In this document: piece by piece, positions 16,240 to 25,167 of the stretch
Layout: each line of letters begins with the position of its first letter
Position numbering within the stretch: the stretch's first letter is position 1
Origin: JAGWAJ01 sp026707615
GTDB lineage: Bacteria > Acidobacteriota > Vicinamibacteria > Vicinamibacterales > UBA8438
Length of the DNA stretch: 64,000 nt
NCBI GenBank assembly: GCA_965207595.1
Contig: CBDBMW010000012.1
Span: 1,488,001 to 1,552,000 of the forward strand
Direction of reading: 5' to 3'
The notes under the pieces: generated by a model
Seen by the model: the letters and a program-made list of their open reading frames with translations, nothing else
The model's database searches: none
Told to the model about the DNA's origin: nothing
Made by a program: the position numbers and the translations under genes

Positions 16240-17469
16240 GTGATCGACCGGCTCATCCAGACCACCGTCACCGCCCGCCTCCGACAGTTTCCGGCCGTCG
16301 CCCTCATCGGTCCGCGACAGGTAGGCAAGACGACGCTGGCGCGACGGCTTGCAGGCGCCGCCGACGGCAGCGTGTACCTCGATCTGGAGGACCCCGCGGA
16401 CCGGGCGAAGCTGGCTGACGCGGCGGGCTACCTGCGGGCGTCGCGCCGCCGGCTGGTGGTGATCGACGAAGTGCAGCGCGCGCCGGGTTTGTTCGAGGTC
16501 CTGCGCGTGCTGATCGACGAGCGCATCCGGGCTGGAGAGCGCTCCGGGCAGTTCCTGATCCTCGGCTCCGCGGCTCCGGATCTGCTGCGGCAATCCGGCG
16601 AGAGCCTGGCGGGGCGCATCGCATACCTCGAGCTGGCGCCGCTGGACGTCCGGGAAGCCGGCGGAGACCTGACTTCGCGCTTGTGGGTCCGTGGCGGATT
16701 CCCGCCGAGCTTCCTGGCGGAGAGCGACTGGCAGAGCGCCGAGTGGCGGGAGCAGTTCATCCGGACCTACCTGGAGCGCGACGTACCGCAGTTGGGACCC
16801 CGGGTGCCGGCCGAGACGCTGCGGCGGCTCTGGACCATGCTGGCCCACGGTCAGGGCGGCGTGCTGAACATGGCCGTGCTGGCCCGTTCGCTGGCCGTCG
16901 ACGGCAAGACCGTGTCCCGCTACGTCGACCTGCTGGCGGATCTGTTCCTGGTGCGCCGCCTGCCCCCCTTCCACGCCAACGTCCGCAAGCGGCTCGTCAA
17001 GTCGCCGAAGATCTACGTGCGCGACAGCGGCGTCGTGCACACGTTGCTGCGGCTCGATGACGAGAACAGCGTGCTGGGTCACCCGGTCGCCGGCGCGAGC
17101 TGGGAGGGCTTCGTGGTGGAGACGCTCATCCGGGCGGCCCCCGATCGGGCGCGGGCCGCCTTCTACCGCACTGCCACCGGCGTGGAGGTCGACCTGCTGC
17201 TCGAGTTGCCCGGCAACCGGCTCTGGGCGATCGAGATCAAGCGGGCGTCCGCTCCCAGGGTCGAGCGCGGTCTCCGAGTCGCGGTGGACGATCTGCAGCC
17301 GGACCGGACGTTCGTCGTCCATTCCGGCGAGGAACGCTACCCGATGGGCGGCGGCGTCGAGGCGGTCGGCCTGACCGCCCTGGCCGATGCGCTGGCGTCA
17401 CTGCGGCCGCCGGGCGGTGCGGGCGAGGCACGGGAGCGACCCCGTAGTGGGTCGGCGCGGGCGCCGTAG
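16240..17469 (+). CDS. DUF4143-type AAA ATPase
   Basis: A 409-residue protein. An N-terminal AAA_14 ATPase has Walker A GPRQVGKT (24-31), Walker B VVIDEVQRAP (Asp76, Glu77) and sensor segment FLILGSAAPDLL. A central winged-helix-like segment contains SLAVDGKTVSRYVDLL, and the C-terminal DUF4143 domain is PD-(D/E)XK-like, ending in VEVDLLLELPGNRLWAIEIK. The family is widespread, mobile and of unsettled function. The GTG start aligns with the family N terminus (RLIQTTVTARLRQFPAVAL). The gene lies between DUF1592 and DUF1552 genes that are normally adjacent, and has its own palindromic leader, so it looks like an inserted cassette. Confidence 0.88.
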   Translation: MIDRLIQTTVTARLRQFPAVALIGPRQVGKTTLARRLAGAADGSVYLDLEDPADRAKLADAAGYLRASRRRLVVIDEVQRAPGLFEVLRVLIDERIRAGERSGQFLILGSAAPDLLRQSGESLAGRIAYLELAPLDVREAGGDLTSRLWVRGGFPPSFLAESDWQSAEWREQFIRTYLERDVPQLGPRVPAETLRRLWTMLAHGQGGVLNMAVLARSLAVDGKTVSRYVDLLADLFLVRRLPPFHANVRKRLVKSPKIYVRDSGVVHTLLRLDDENSVLGHPVAGASWEGFVVETLIRAAPDRARAAFYRTATGVEVDLLLELPGNRLWAIEIKRASAPRVERGLRVAVDDLQPDRTFVVHSGEERYPMGGGVEAVGLTALADALASLRPPGGAGEARERPRSGSARAP

Positions 17470-17536
17470 ACAGTCGGCGGGCCATCCTGTACGCTCGCTC
17501 CTTCCGGAAGACACGCCGGTCGGGGGAGTTGCCGCG

Positions 17537-18868
17537 ATGCTGATTACGAAGCTCACGCTGCCGAGGCGGACGTTCCTGCGGGGGATGGGCGCCACGCTGG
17601 CCCTGCCGCTCCTCGACGCGATGGTGCCGGCGCTCACGGCGCGGGCCCCGGCGGCTCCGCGGTTCGCGGCGGTCTACGTCGGGAACGGCATGAACATGTT
17701 CGACTGGACGCCGCCGACCGACGGCGCCGGGTTCGAGCTGTCGCCCATCCTGAAGCCGCTGGAGCGCTTCCGGAGCCGGACGCTGGTCCTGAGCGGGCTC
17801 GACAACTACCCGGCCACCGACCAGGGGGATGCCGGCGGGCAGCACCCGCGCGCGGCGCCGGCCTTCATGAGCTCGGTGCACCCGAAGCAGACGGAGGGGG
17901 CCGACGTCGAGGCGGGGACGACGGTGGACCAGATGATCGCGGAGCGGATCTGCCGCGACTCGAAGCTGCCGTCGCTGGAGGCCTCCGTCGACCGCAACGA
18001 CGTCGTCGGCGCCTGCGACCACGGCTACGCGTGCGCCTACATGAACTCGCTGTCGTGGAAGACGCCGACGCAGCCGCTGCCGGCCGAGACGAACCCGCGG
18101 TTCGTGTTCGAGCGGCTCTTCGGGAGCGGCGACACGGCGGAGGAGCGTCGGCTGCGGGTCGCCGAGGACCGCAGCATCCTCGACGGACTGACGCGCGAGA
18201 TCGCGGCGCTCGCGGGCCGCCTCGGCGGGCGCGACCGCACCAAGCTGGGCGAGTACCTCGACTCCATCCGCGACGTCGAGCAGCGCATCGCGCGGGCCGA
18301 GTCGACCAACGCCGACTTCGCGGTCCCGGAGCGCCCGGTGGGCGTGCCGGAGACCTTCCGCGAGTACGCCGAGCTGATGCTCGACCTGCAGGTGCTGGCG
18401 TTCGAGGCCGACATCACGCGGGTCACGTCCTTCATGATGGCGCGGGAGAACATCAACCGCTCCTACGACGAGATCGGGCTTCCCGAGGCGCACCACTCGA
18501 TGTCGCACCACGGGAACAACCCGGAGAAGATGATGGCCTTCTCCAAGCTGAACACGTACCACGCCGATACCCTGGCCTACTACCTCGACCGGCTGCAGTC
18601 GGTCCCCGACGGCGACGGGACGCTCCTCGACGCGACCGTCGTCCTCTACGGCAGCGGCATGAGCGACGGCAACGTCCACAACAACTACAACGTGCCGGTC
18701 GTGGTGGTCGGCGGGCCGGAGCGCGGCCTGCAGGGGAACCGTCACCTGGTCTACCCGCAGGGGACGCCGCTGGCCAACCTGTCTCTCAGCTTGATGGCGA
18801 AGTTCGGCGCGCACGTGGAGCGCTTCGGCGACAGCACGGGGCACTTGCCGCTGCTTTCGGGCGTGTAG
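17537..18868 (+). CDS. DUF1552 protein (Tat-exported)
   Basis: A 443-residue protein with a Tat-type start (LPRRTFLRGMGATLALPLL). The DUF1552 body is an alkaline-phosphatase-superfamily-like fold, with motifs such as VYVGNGMNMFDW, LVLSGLDNY, YLDSIRDVEQRI, ARENINRSYDEIGLPEAHH and VVLYGSGMSDGNVHNNYNVP. DUF1552 genes normally follow DUF1592 cytochrome genes and the products are assumed to act together outside the cytoplasmic membrane. A strong Shine-Dalgarno (GGGGGAG, 17521-17527) supports ATG 17537. The chain is full length with no frameshift, so the intervening ATPase gene has not disrupted it. Confidence 0.93.
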   Translation: MLITKLTLPRRTFLRGMGATLALPLLDAMVPALTARAPAAPRFAAVYVGNGMNMFDWTPPTDGAGFELSPILKPLERFRSRTLVLSGLDNYPATDQGDAGGQHPRAAPAFMSSVHPKQTEGADVEAGTTVDQMIAERICRDSKLPSLEASVDRNDVVGACDHGYACAYMNSLSWKTPTQPLPAETNPRFVFERLFGSGDTAEERRLRVAEDRSILDGLTREIAALAGRLGGRDRTKLGEYLDSIRDVEQRIARAESTNADFAVPERPVGVPETFREYAELMLDLQVLAFEADITRVTSFMMARENINRSYDEIGLPEAHHSMSHHGNNPEKMMAFSKLNTYHADTLAYYLDRLQSVPDGDGTLLDATVVLYGSGMSDGNVHNNYNVPVVVVGGPERGLQGNRHLVYPQGTPLANLSLSLMAKFGAHVERFGDSTGHLPLLSGV

Positions 18869-18985
18869 ACAGGAACCCCGCGCGGGCCATGTTGGCACCG
18901 TCAAGCCGCCTCACCGATGATCCATGGACATTGGCTGTCGCTGAAGCTCCACGCGTCACCTTCTCGCCGTCACGGAGGCTCGCCC

Positions 18986-19387
18986 ATGTCTGACGACACG
19001 CCCGCCTCCGCCGCCGGGCTCTACGAGGCGGCGTATCCGTTCGCCAATGACGTCCTGGCCCTTCCGGTCGAGGACATCGACCGGGCCGCGGCGTGGTACG
19101 GTCCGCGCTTCGGCCTCGTCGAGGTGGAGCGGACCGCGACACCGGTCCCCACGGTGATCATGGAGCGCGACGGCATACGTATCGGGTTCGCCGTCAACGG
19201 CGGCGATGCCAGCAATGAGGGCGCCGCCATCCTGGTGACCGACATCCACCGGGCCCGCAGCGAGCTGGAGGCCAGCGGCGTCAAGATCGCCAACTGGCGC
19301 GTGGACGATCGCGACGGCAAGAAGTACCAGGTCTTCTTCGTCGTCGCCCCGGACGGGCTCTGCTACTACTTCCACCAACCGCTCTGA
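18986..19387 (+). CDS. VOC (glyoxalase/bleomycin-resistance fold) family protein
   Basis: A 133-residue protein with one pair of VOC beta-alpha-beta-beta-beta units: DVLALPVEDIDRAAAWYGPR, then FGLVEVERT and VIMERDGIRIGFAVN, then AAILVTDIHRARSELEASGV and YQVFFVVAPDGLCYYFHQPL. Such proteins are metal enzymes or binding proteins; substrate unknown. ATG 18986 is preceded by ACGGAGG at good spacing and was preferred to an in-frame ATG at 18917. It stands alone between DUF1552 and a convergent NIPSNAP gene. Confidence 0.88.
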   Translation: MSDDTPASAAGLYEAAYPFANDVLALPVEDIDRAAAWYGPRFGLVEVERTATPVPTVIMERDGIRIGFAVNGGDASNEGAAILVTDIHRARSELEASGVKIANWRVDDRDGKKYQVFFVVAPDGLCYYFHQPL

Positions 19388-19396
19388 CCGCGCCGG

Positions 19397-19420
19397 GCAG
19401 GCATGAGCCTGCGCTCTCTT
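19397..19420 (+). terminator. Possible intrinsic terminator after the VOC gene
   Basis: GCAGGC-ATGA-GCCTGC is a perfect 6-bp stem with a 4-base loop, 9 bp after the VOC stop, followed by GCTCTCTT. The pyrimidine tail is poor in T, so termination strength is uncertain. The rest of the 144-bp convergent gap shows nothing recognisable. Confidence 0.35.
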
Positions 19421-19531
19421 GCAGACGAACCAGACCGGCCGCAGTCCGGCCTCGCTGCAGATCCGCCCCAGCGCCAGACCGTTTCGGGTCGTCCCCGCCG
19501 GGTACCGGCGACGGTCAGACCGCGGACAACA

Positions 19532-19960
19532 TCACCATCTGGTTGCCGAGTAGTCCGTCGGGACGAGGTCCAGTGACCGTACGGACTCTATGAGGCGGGT
19601 ATCGGGGTCGCGTTCCGCCGCGGCCACCACCTCCAGGAACTCCGGATCCGCGTGCGCCTCGGGGAGTCGCTCGTCTCGCGCGCGCCGCGACGGGTAGCCC
19701 CGCATGTACACGAACGTGCGGTCGGCGTCGTCGCCGGAGGCGGCCAGCCAGTAGCCGACGTTGCGGATCCCGTGCCGCTCGTAGATCCCGGTGGTGTAGT
19801 CGCCGAAACGCGCGGCCAGGGCGTCGCGCTTGCCCGGCAGCGTCGTGTAGATGCGCAGTTCGAAGAAGCCGGGCTCGCGCGGCTGCTGGGCGAATCCCCA
19901 GCCGACGCCGGCGATCCCGCACGACAGACCCAGCACTGCGATCAGCTTCCACTTCAGCAT
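19532..19960 (-). CDS. NIPSNAP family protein (exported)
   Basis: A 142-residue protein. A hydrophobic signal (about 1-24, LIAVLGLSCGIAGVGWGF) precedes a single NIPSNAP ferredoxin-like domain with FFELRIYTTLPGKRDALAAR, TTGIYERHGIRNVGYW and a C-terminal LVPTDYS. Members of this family are small dimeric alpha-beta-barrel proteins of mostly unknown role. The start is ATG 19958-19960. It is divergent from the S9 peptidase gene across a 291-bp gap. Confidence 0.88.
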   Translation of the reverse strand: MLKWKLIAVLGLSCGIAGVGWGFAQQPREPGFFELRIYTTLPGKRDALAARFGDYTTGIYERHGIRNVGYWLAASGDDADRTFVYMRGYPSRRARDERLPEAHADPEFLEVVAAAERDPDTRLIESVRSLDLVPTDYSATRW

Positions 19961-20054
19961 GCGGCCTCCTCTCGGCGCTCACGGCCCTCTCGGCACCTCA
20001 CGGTGCCCCGGTTCTTCAATCGAATCCTATCGCCCCGGAGCGTCTGCCCGAGGC

Positions 20055-20101
20055 CCGTAGCGCGCGCGGGCGACGCCTCACCCCCGAGACGCGCGCTACG
20101 G
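20055..20101. promoter_or_regulatory. 12-bp perfect inverted repeat in the NIPSNAP/S9 peptidase gap
   Basis: CCGTAGCGCGCG (20055-20066) and CGCGCGCTACGG (20090-20101) are perfect reverse complements separated by 23 bp, in the gap between two divergent genes. It could be a regulator site or a hairpin in the S9 peptidase leader. The rest of the gap (19961-20251) shows only a weak TATCAT (20177-20182) that might serve as a -10 element. Confidence 0.4.
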
Positions 20102-20251
20102 CTGGCGCGACGCAGAGGGCTTCACTCCGGCCGCACCGGGACACGTGCGCCGCGCGCCGCTCGTTTCGGACCGGCATATCATCCGTGTGCGATGCCACCT
20201 TCGGTCGAAACAAGTGCCTGCGGCGTCGCTGGTCTCGAAGGGATGTGCGAG

Positions 20252-22282
20252 ATGACAAGACTGCGACTGCGAACGCTCCTGGCGTTGCCGTTGGCGTGGC
20301 TGATCCTCGTCGGTGCCGCAGAGGGGCAGCCAAGGCGAGACATGACGCTCGTCGACCTGCTGGAAGTGCCTCGCCTCAGCGATCCGCAGCTCTCTCCCGA
20401 TGGTCGCCAGGTGCTCTACGTGCTGGCCGCGGCCGACTGGAAGGCGAACCGGGCGATGAGCCACATCTGGCGGGCGGACGCCGACGGCGGCGACACCGTG
20501 CAACTGACCCGGGGGGACACCGGGGAGACGAGTCCCCGCTGGTCCCCGGATGGCGAGCTGGTGGCGTTCCTTGCGCGCCGCGGGGAGGCGGACGCCGCCC
20601 AGATCCACGTGCTGAGCAACCGGGGCGGCGAGGCGCGCCCGTTGACCGATCACCCGACGGCTGTCTCGAGCATCGCGTGGTCGCCCGACGGCAACACCAT
20701 CTACTTCCTGGCGTCCGACGAGAAGTCGGCGGAGCAGCAGGCCCGCGAGGAGGAGAAGGACGACGTCTACGCCTTCGAGGAGAACTTCGAGCAGCGGCAC
20801 CTGTGGACGGTGACGGTGTCGAGCGGGGTCACGACGCGGGTGACCGAGGGCGACTACTCCATCCTGGCGTACGACCTCTCGCGCGACGGGACGCGGATCG
20901 CCGTGCATCGCGGCCCGACTCCGGTCCTGGAGCATCGGGATGCGAGCGAGGTCTGGGTCATGGCTGCCGACGGGAGCGACCCGCTCCGACTGACCACCAA
21001 CGCCGTGCCGGAGTCGGGGGCCCGGGTGTCGCCGGACGGCTCGCACGTCCTGTTCCTGGCCCGCGCGAACGAGCGGTTCGAGAAGTACTACAACAGCAAC
21101 GTCTTCCTGGCGCCGGCGGGCGGGGGACCCGCCACGATCCTGGCCCCCGAGCTGCCCTACGAGCTCAGCGCCGCGGCCTGGTCGGTCGACGGGGCGGCGG
21201 TCTTCGCCGTCGCGAACATGGGAGTTCACAGCCAGCTGGTCCGTCTGGAAGTGGCGACGGGCGAGGTCGACCGGTTGACCGACGGCCGCCACTCGATCGG
21301 GTCGTGGACGATGGCGGCGTCCGCCGACGGCCACGTCTTCACGCTACGGGAGCCGGACAACCCGGGCGACGTCTGGCTTCTGGGGACCGGCGCCGGCTCG
21401 ACGCCGACCCGGGCGACGCACGTCTTCGACTACCTGCGCGAGGACTTCCGGCTGCCGCGGCAGGCGAAGGCGGAGTGGACCGGCGCCGACGGGGCGGCGG
21501 TGGAAGGGCTTCTCTTCTACCCCCTCGGCTACCAGGACGGCCGGCGGTATCCGCTGGTCATCCAGACGCACGGCGGGCCGCAGGCCTCCGACAAGTTCGG
21601 CTTCGCGGCATCCCGCAACTATGTTCCCGTGCTGGCGGCGCTCGGCTACTTCGTGCTGCAGCCCAACTATCGCGGGAGCACCGGCTACGGCGACGCGTTC
21701 CTGCGGGACATGGTGGGCGGCTACTTCACGAACGCCCACCTCGATGTGATCGCGGGCGCCGACCACCTGATAGCGGCCGGCCTGGTCGACGGCGAGCGCA
21801 TGGCCAAGATGGGATGGAGCGGGGGCGGTCACATGACGAACAAGGTGATCACCTTTACGAACCGCTTCAAGGCGGCGGCGTCGGGGGCCGGCGCGGCCAA
21901 CTGGATCTCGATGTACGCGCAGAGCGACACGCGCAGCCAGCGCACCCCGTGGTTCGGCGGCACCCCCTGGCAGGTCGATGCGCCGACGGACCTCTACTGG
22001 GAGCACTCGCCCCTGAAGCACGTGTCGAACGTGACCACGCCGACGATCTTCCTGGTGGGCGAGGACGACCTGCGCGTGCCGATGCCGCAGTCCGTGGAGA
22101 TGCATCGCGCGCTCAGGAGCCTCGACGTTCCGACGCACCTGTACGTCGCGCCGCGCGAGGGCCATGGATGGCGCGAGCTCCGGCACCAGCTCTTCAAGAT
22201 GAACGTCGAGCTCGACTGGTTCGAGCGGCACGTGACCGGACGGCCCTACGTCTGGGAGCGGGCCCCGGCGGAGAGCGAGTGA
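20252..22282 (+). CDS. S9 family peptidase (prolyl oligopeptidase/acylaminoacyl-peptidase type), exported
   Basis: A 676-residue serine peptidase. A signal peptide (LLALPLAWLILVGAAEG) is followed by a WD40/PD40-like propeller (about 35-380, with LSDPQLSPDGRQVLYVL and SPRWSPDGELVAFLARRGE). The C-terminal alpha/beta-hydrolase domain has nucleophile Ser523 (GWSGGG), the acid at Asp605 or Asp606 (GEDDLRVP) and His638 (REGHGW). Such enzymes cleave short peptides entering through the propeller. ATG 20252 was chosen over 20243 because AAGGGA (20238-20243) is then correctly spaced. The gene ends 6 bp from the convergent DUF6503 gene. Confidence 0.93.
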   Translation: MTRLRLRTLLALPLAWLILVGAAEGQPRRDMTLVDLLEVPRLSDPQLSPDGRQVLYVLAAADWKANRAMSHIWRADADGGDTVQLTRGDTGETSPRWSPDGELVAFLARRGEADAAQIHVLSNRGGEARPLTDHPTAVSSIAWSPDGNTIYFLASDEKSAEQQAREEEKDDVYAFEENFEQRHLWTVTVSSGVTTRVTEGDYSILAYDLSRDGTRIAVHRGPTPVLEHRDASEVWVMAADGSDPLRLTTNAVPESGARVSPDGSHVLFLARANERFEKYYNSNVFLAPAGGGPATILAPELPYELSAAAWSVDGAAVFAVANMGVHSQLVRLEVATGEVDRLTDGRHSIGSWTMAASADGHVFTLREPDNPGDVWLLGTGAGSTPTRATHVFDYLREDFRLPRQAKAEWTGADGAAVEGLLFYPLGYQDGRRYPLVIQTHGGPQASDKFGFAASRNYVPVLAALGYFVLQPNYRGSTGYGDAFLRDMVGGYFTNAHLDVIAGADHLIAAGLVDGERMAKMGWSGGGHMTNKVITFTNRFKAAASGAGAANWISMYAQSDTRSQRTPWFGGTPWQVDAPTDLYWEHSPLKHVSNVTTPTIFLVGEDDLRVPMPQSVEMHRALRSLDVPTHLYVAPREGHGWRELRHQLFKMNVELDWFERHVTGRPYVWERAPAESE

Positions 22283-22288
22283 AGCGGT

Positions 22289-23056
22289 CTACAGAGGCTC
22301 GACCGTCACGTCGCTGATGCGCACCTCGGACAGCAGCCGCATGTTGCCCACCACGTAGTCGGGGGTCAGCGTGTCGACCGGGATCTTGCCGCCGTCGACG
22401 GCATAGTTGTCCTGGTCGGAGAAGAGCACGCCGTTCACCCGCTCGAACGACGTGGCGCGCCGGAAGCGGAGGCCGTTGTCGAAGTCGTAGCCGAACTGCT
22501 CGACGCGGCCGGTCTCGGGATCGAACCAGAAGGTATAGGCGTCGTCGGCGTCGTTGCTCGTGCCGGGCGTGAACGAAACCCGCACCCGGTGGAGGTCGCG
22601 GCCCGCCCAGCGGTCGAGGCCCCGATCCTCGAAGTGGATGTCGCCCCCGTTCAGCGTGTAGGGCAGCAGCGGGAAGAAGACGCGCGCGTTGACGAAGGCG
22701 GTGGCGCGCCGCGCGGCCTCCGCGTCGAGCTCGGATTCCACGCCGCCGATCCACTCCGTGACGCCGTCGTTCGTCAGGCGCACCCGGCGCTCCGGGCGGT
22801 CGCCGCGGGCCGGGTTGGTCACTACGTACTCGAACGAGCCGCCGTCCCGCATGGCCTCGATGCCGAAGCTCCCGGAGAGCGACGTGATGGTCATCGACAT
22901 CCGGGAGCTCGCGTAGAGCGGCCCGCCGTGGTAGGCGATGGACCGGGCCACGATCTCGGGCAGGTCCGGGTCGAGCGCGGCGGCTCGCCCGCAGGCCAGG
23001 GAGCCGGCGACGACCGTGGCGGCGAGGACTCCGACGAGGGCGCGGCGTGCGTGCAT
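22289..23056 (-). CDS. DUF6503-like exported protein
   Basis: A 255-residue protein with a signal segment ending near LACGRAAA; Cys is in a lipobox-like position, but the preceding SLA is not canonical. The body has strand-rich motifs (RSIAYHGGPLY, SMTITSLSGSFGIE, VNARVFFPLLPYTLN, YTFWFDPETGRVEQFGYDF, NGVLFSDQDNYAV) that match DUF6503, a periplasmic lipocalin/LolA-like family of unknown role. ATG 23054-23056 is preceded by GGGAGGAAGAGG, a strong Shine-Dalgarno. It is convergent with the S9 peptidase and divergent from homoserine kinase. Confidence 0.75.
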   Translation of the reverse strand: MHARRALVGVLAATVVAGSLACGRAAALDPDLPEIVARSIAYHGGPLYASSRMSMTITSLSGSFGIEAMRDGGSFEYVVTNPARGDRPERRVRLTNDGVTEWIGGVESELDAEAARRATAFVNARVFFPLLPYTLNGGDIHFEDRGLDRWAGRDLHRVRVSFTPGTSNDADDAYTFWFDPETGRVEQFGYDFDNGLRFRRATSFERVNGVLFSDQDNYAVDGGKIPVDTLTPDYVVGNMRLLSEVRISDVTVEPL

Positions 23057-23158
23057 TGCCTCTTCCTCCCGGTTCTGGCGGGAACCGCTCGTCAAAGTCT
23101 ACCGCGGGACGGGCGGCCGGCGGCAGGGCTTCTCCGGGGCGGGACGGCGCGCGGTCGG

Positions 23159-23165
23159 CGATAAT
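23159..23165 (+). promoter_or_regulatory. -10-like element just upstream of thrB
   Basis: CGATAAT ends 7 bp before the homoserine kinase ATG. A start 6-8 bases downstream would fall on or next to the ATG, implying a leaderless transcript; no Shine-Dalgarno is present, which agrees. No good -35 box is seen. Confidence 0.35.
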
Positions 23166-23172
23166 CGGCCGC

Positions 23173-24225
23173 ATGCCCGAACGCGTGCGCGTTTTCGCCC
23201 CCGCCACGGCCTCGAACCTCGGTCCCGGCTTCGACGTGCTGGGCCTCGCCCTCGAGCGTCCCGGCGACGTGGTCGAGGCGGAGGCGTGCGATCGGCCCGG
23301 CGTCGAGATCGTCGAGGTGACCGGCGCGGACTCGCTCAACACCAATCCGCGGGAGAACGTGGTCGGCATCGCCGCCGCCGCCGCGCTGGAACGGCTTCCC
23401 GCCGACGGCCGCGGAGTCCGCTTGTGGCTGCACAAGCAGATGCCGCTCGGGAGCGGCCTCGGCAGCTCGGCCGCGAGCAGCGTCGGGGGCGCCGTCGCCG
23501 TGAACGCGCTCTTCGGCGGGGTGCTCTCGAGCGACGACCTGGTGGCCTGCGCCCTGCGGGGCGAGGCCGCCGCCTCGGGCACGGCGCACGCCGACAACGT
23601 CGCGCCGAGCGTGCTGGGCGGCATCGTCCTGATCCGCTCGTCCGATCCGCTCGACCTGATCCGGCTGCCGGTGCCCGACACCCTCCGCGTCGTCCTGGTC
23701 CACCCGCACGCGCGGGTGCTGACCGCCGAGGCCCGGCGGCGCGTGGCCGAGCGGAGCTTCTCCATCGGGCAGGCGGTGGCGAACCTGGGCAACGTCGCCG
23801 CGCTCGTCACCGCGCTCCACCGCGGCGACCTCGCCCTGCTCGGCCGGAGCATCCGGGACGCGCTGGTCGAGCCGATCCGGGCTCCGCTGGTGCCGGGCTT
23901 CGCCGAGGTGAAGCGCGCCGCGCTGGACGCCGGCGCCCTCGGCTGCTCCATATCCGGTTCCGGCCCGAGCGTGCTCGCCTTCGCGGGCTCGGACGCGGCC
24001 GCCGACGCCGTGGCCGAGGCGATGCAGGCGGCCTTCACCGCCGCCGGCCTCGGGAGCGACCGCTACGTCGGGCCGGTCAACCGCGCCGGGGCCGGCGAGG
24101 TGCGCGCGAAACCCGCTCCGGTGGACCGGCTGGGGGCCCTCGATCGCGCCCTCGAGAGCAACCGTCCGACGAACGGCGCCGACGAGATGCCTGGCCGCCG
24201 CGAGCGCGGCCGCGAATCCGGATGA
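23173..24225 (+). CDS. thrB: Homoserine kinase
   Basis: A 350-residue GHMP kinase that phosphorylates homoserine with ATP in threonine synthesis. Family motifs are present: VFAPATASNLGPGFDVLGLA at the N terminus, the phosphate-binding PLGSGLGSSAAS (about 91-102), HADNVAPSVLGGIVLIRS, and GCSISGSGPSVLAFA. The protein ends with about 40 extra polar residues (after NRAGAGEV) beyond the usual family length of near 300-310. No other threonine-pathway gene is nearby, so it is a stand-alone gene. The ATG at 23173 is immediately followed by the conserved start of the family. Confidence 0.95.
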   Translation: MPERVRVFAPATASNLGPGFDVLGLALERPGDVVEAEACDRPGVEIVEVTGADSLNTNPRENVVGIAAAAALERLPADGRGVRLWLHKQMPLGSGLGSSAASSVGGAVAVNALFGGVLSSDDLVACALRGEAAASGTAHADNVAPSVLGGIVLIRSSDPLDLIRLPVPDTLRVVLVHPHARVLTAEARRRVAERSFSIGQAVANLGNVAALVTALHRGDLALLGRSIRDALVEPIRAPLVPGFAEVKRAALDAGALGCSISGSGPSVLAFAGSDAAADAVAEAMQAAFTAAGLGSDRYVGPVNRAGAGEVRAKPAPVDRLGALDRALESNRPTNGADEMPGRRERGRESG

Positions 24226-24241
24226 CGCCGGCGCAGGCGTC
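24224..24241 (+). terminator. Possible terminator hairpin between thrB and fetB
   Basis: GACGCC (24224-24229) and GGCGTC (24236-24241) form a perfect 6-bp stem starting at the thrB stop and followed by TTCCCCCC. It lies in the 39-bp gap between convergent genes and could end transcription, though the tail is C-rich rather than T-rich. Confidence 0.35.
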
Positions 24242-24264
24242 TTCCCCCCTTGTGCGCCGTTGCC

Positions 24265-24996
24265 TCAGGCGGGGTCGGACGGGGAAGGCTCGCCGCCGCG
24301 CGGGCGCTGCAGGGCCAGGAAGCACGCCGCCGACATCCCCGCCGCGCCGAACATCATGCACATCACCATGATCTGGTAGCGGACCGCGATCAACGGGGAG
24401 ATGCCCGAGAGAATCTGGCCGGTCATCATTCCGGGGAGCGACACCAGGCCCACCGCGAACAGGGAGTTGATCTGGGGAATCAGTGCCGAGCGCATGGCAA
24501 TGGGACGCGCGTCGGGGTAGGTCGCGCCGCGGCCGAGCTCGGCGTCGAGCCGCTCCGCGGACAGGCTGACCGCGTTCATCGACGCGGCGAGCACCATGCC
24601 ACCCAGGGGGATGAGGACGGTCGGGTCGTGCCAGGGGTCGGCGGCCAGGACGCCCTGCGTGACAACGGCCAGGGTCGACAGCCCACCGGCCCCGATCGCG
24701 GCCAGCGCGTGCGGGTAGACGGATGCGCGCCGCGCGGCGATCGGCCGTAGCGAGATCCAGCCTGCCGCGGACAACATGACGGCCAGGGCGCCGAGCACCA
24801 CCGCCGGGTGCTCCGTTCCGAAGAGGAAGGTCAGCGTGTAGCCGACCAGCGCGAGCTGCGCCACCATGCGGCCGAGTCCGTAGAGGGCGGTGCCGGCTCC
24901 GGTCGACCAGCGGTGGAGGACGGCCAGCACGACGGCGGCCGGCAGCAGCGCGAGACTGAGGTTGGCGATCGGGATGGCGTCGACGGCAGGGCTCAT
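24265..24996 (-). CDS. fetB: FetB/UPF0014-family ABC transporter permease
   Basis: A 243-residue integral membrane protein with about seven hydrophobic segments. Family signatures include GRMVAQLALVGYTLTFLF, LIPLGGMVLAASMNAVSLSA, ALIPQINSLFAVGLVSLPGM and MTGQILSGISPLIAVRYQI. In E. coli FetB works with the ATPase FetA in iron export; no ATPase gene is adjacent here, so the partner must be elsewhere. I chose ATG 24994-24996 because an upstream in-frame start would add a polar, non-conserved stretch. Iron as substrate is inferred from the family. Confidence 0.88.
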   Translation of the reverse strand: MSPAVDAIPIANLSLALLPAAVVLAVLHRWSTGAGTALYGLGRMVAQLALVGYTLTFLFGTEHPAVVLGALAVMLSAAGWISLRPIAARRASVYPHALAAIGAGGLSTLAVVTQGVLAADPWHDPTVLIPLGGMVLAASMNAVSLSAERLDAELGRGATYPDARPIAMRSALIPQINSLFAVGLVSLPGMMTGQILSGISPLIAVRYQIMVMCMMFGAAGMSAACFLALQRPRGGEPSPSDPA

Positions 24997-25167
24997 GGTC
25001 GCCGCAGAGCATACCCGCCGCGCGGACGTGCGGGACGCCGGGATGCGCACCGGGCGCCTGGGCGCCACGGCCTCGAGCGGTCGCTCGGTCGCGGACCGCG
25101 GCCTCGCCCGGCGGCCGCGGCCTCGCGGCGGAGTGCGTGCGGATCGCGCGGCGCCGGGATCGTCCGG

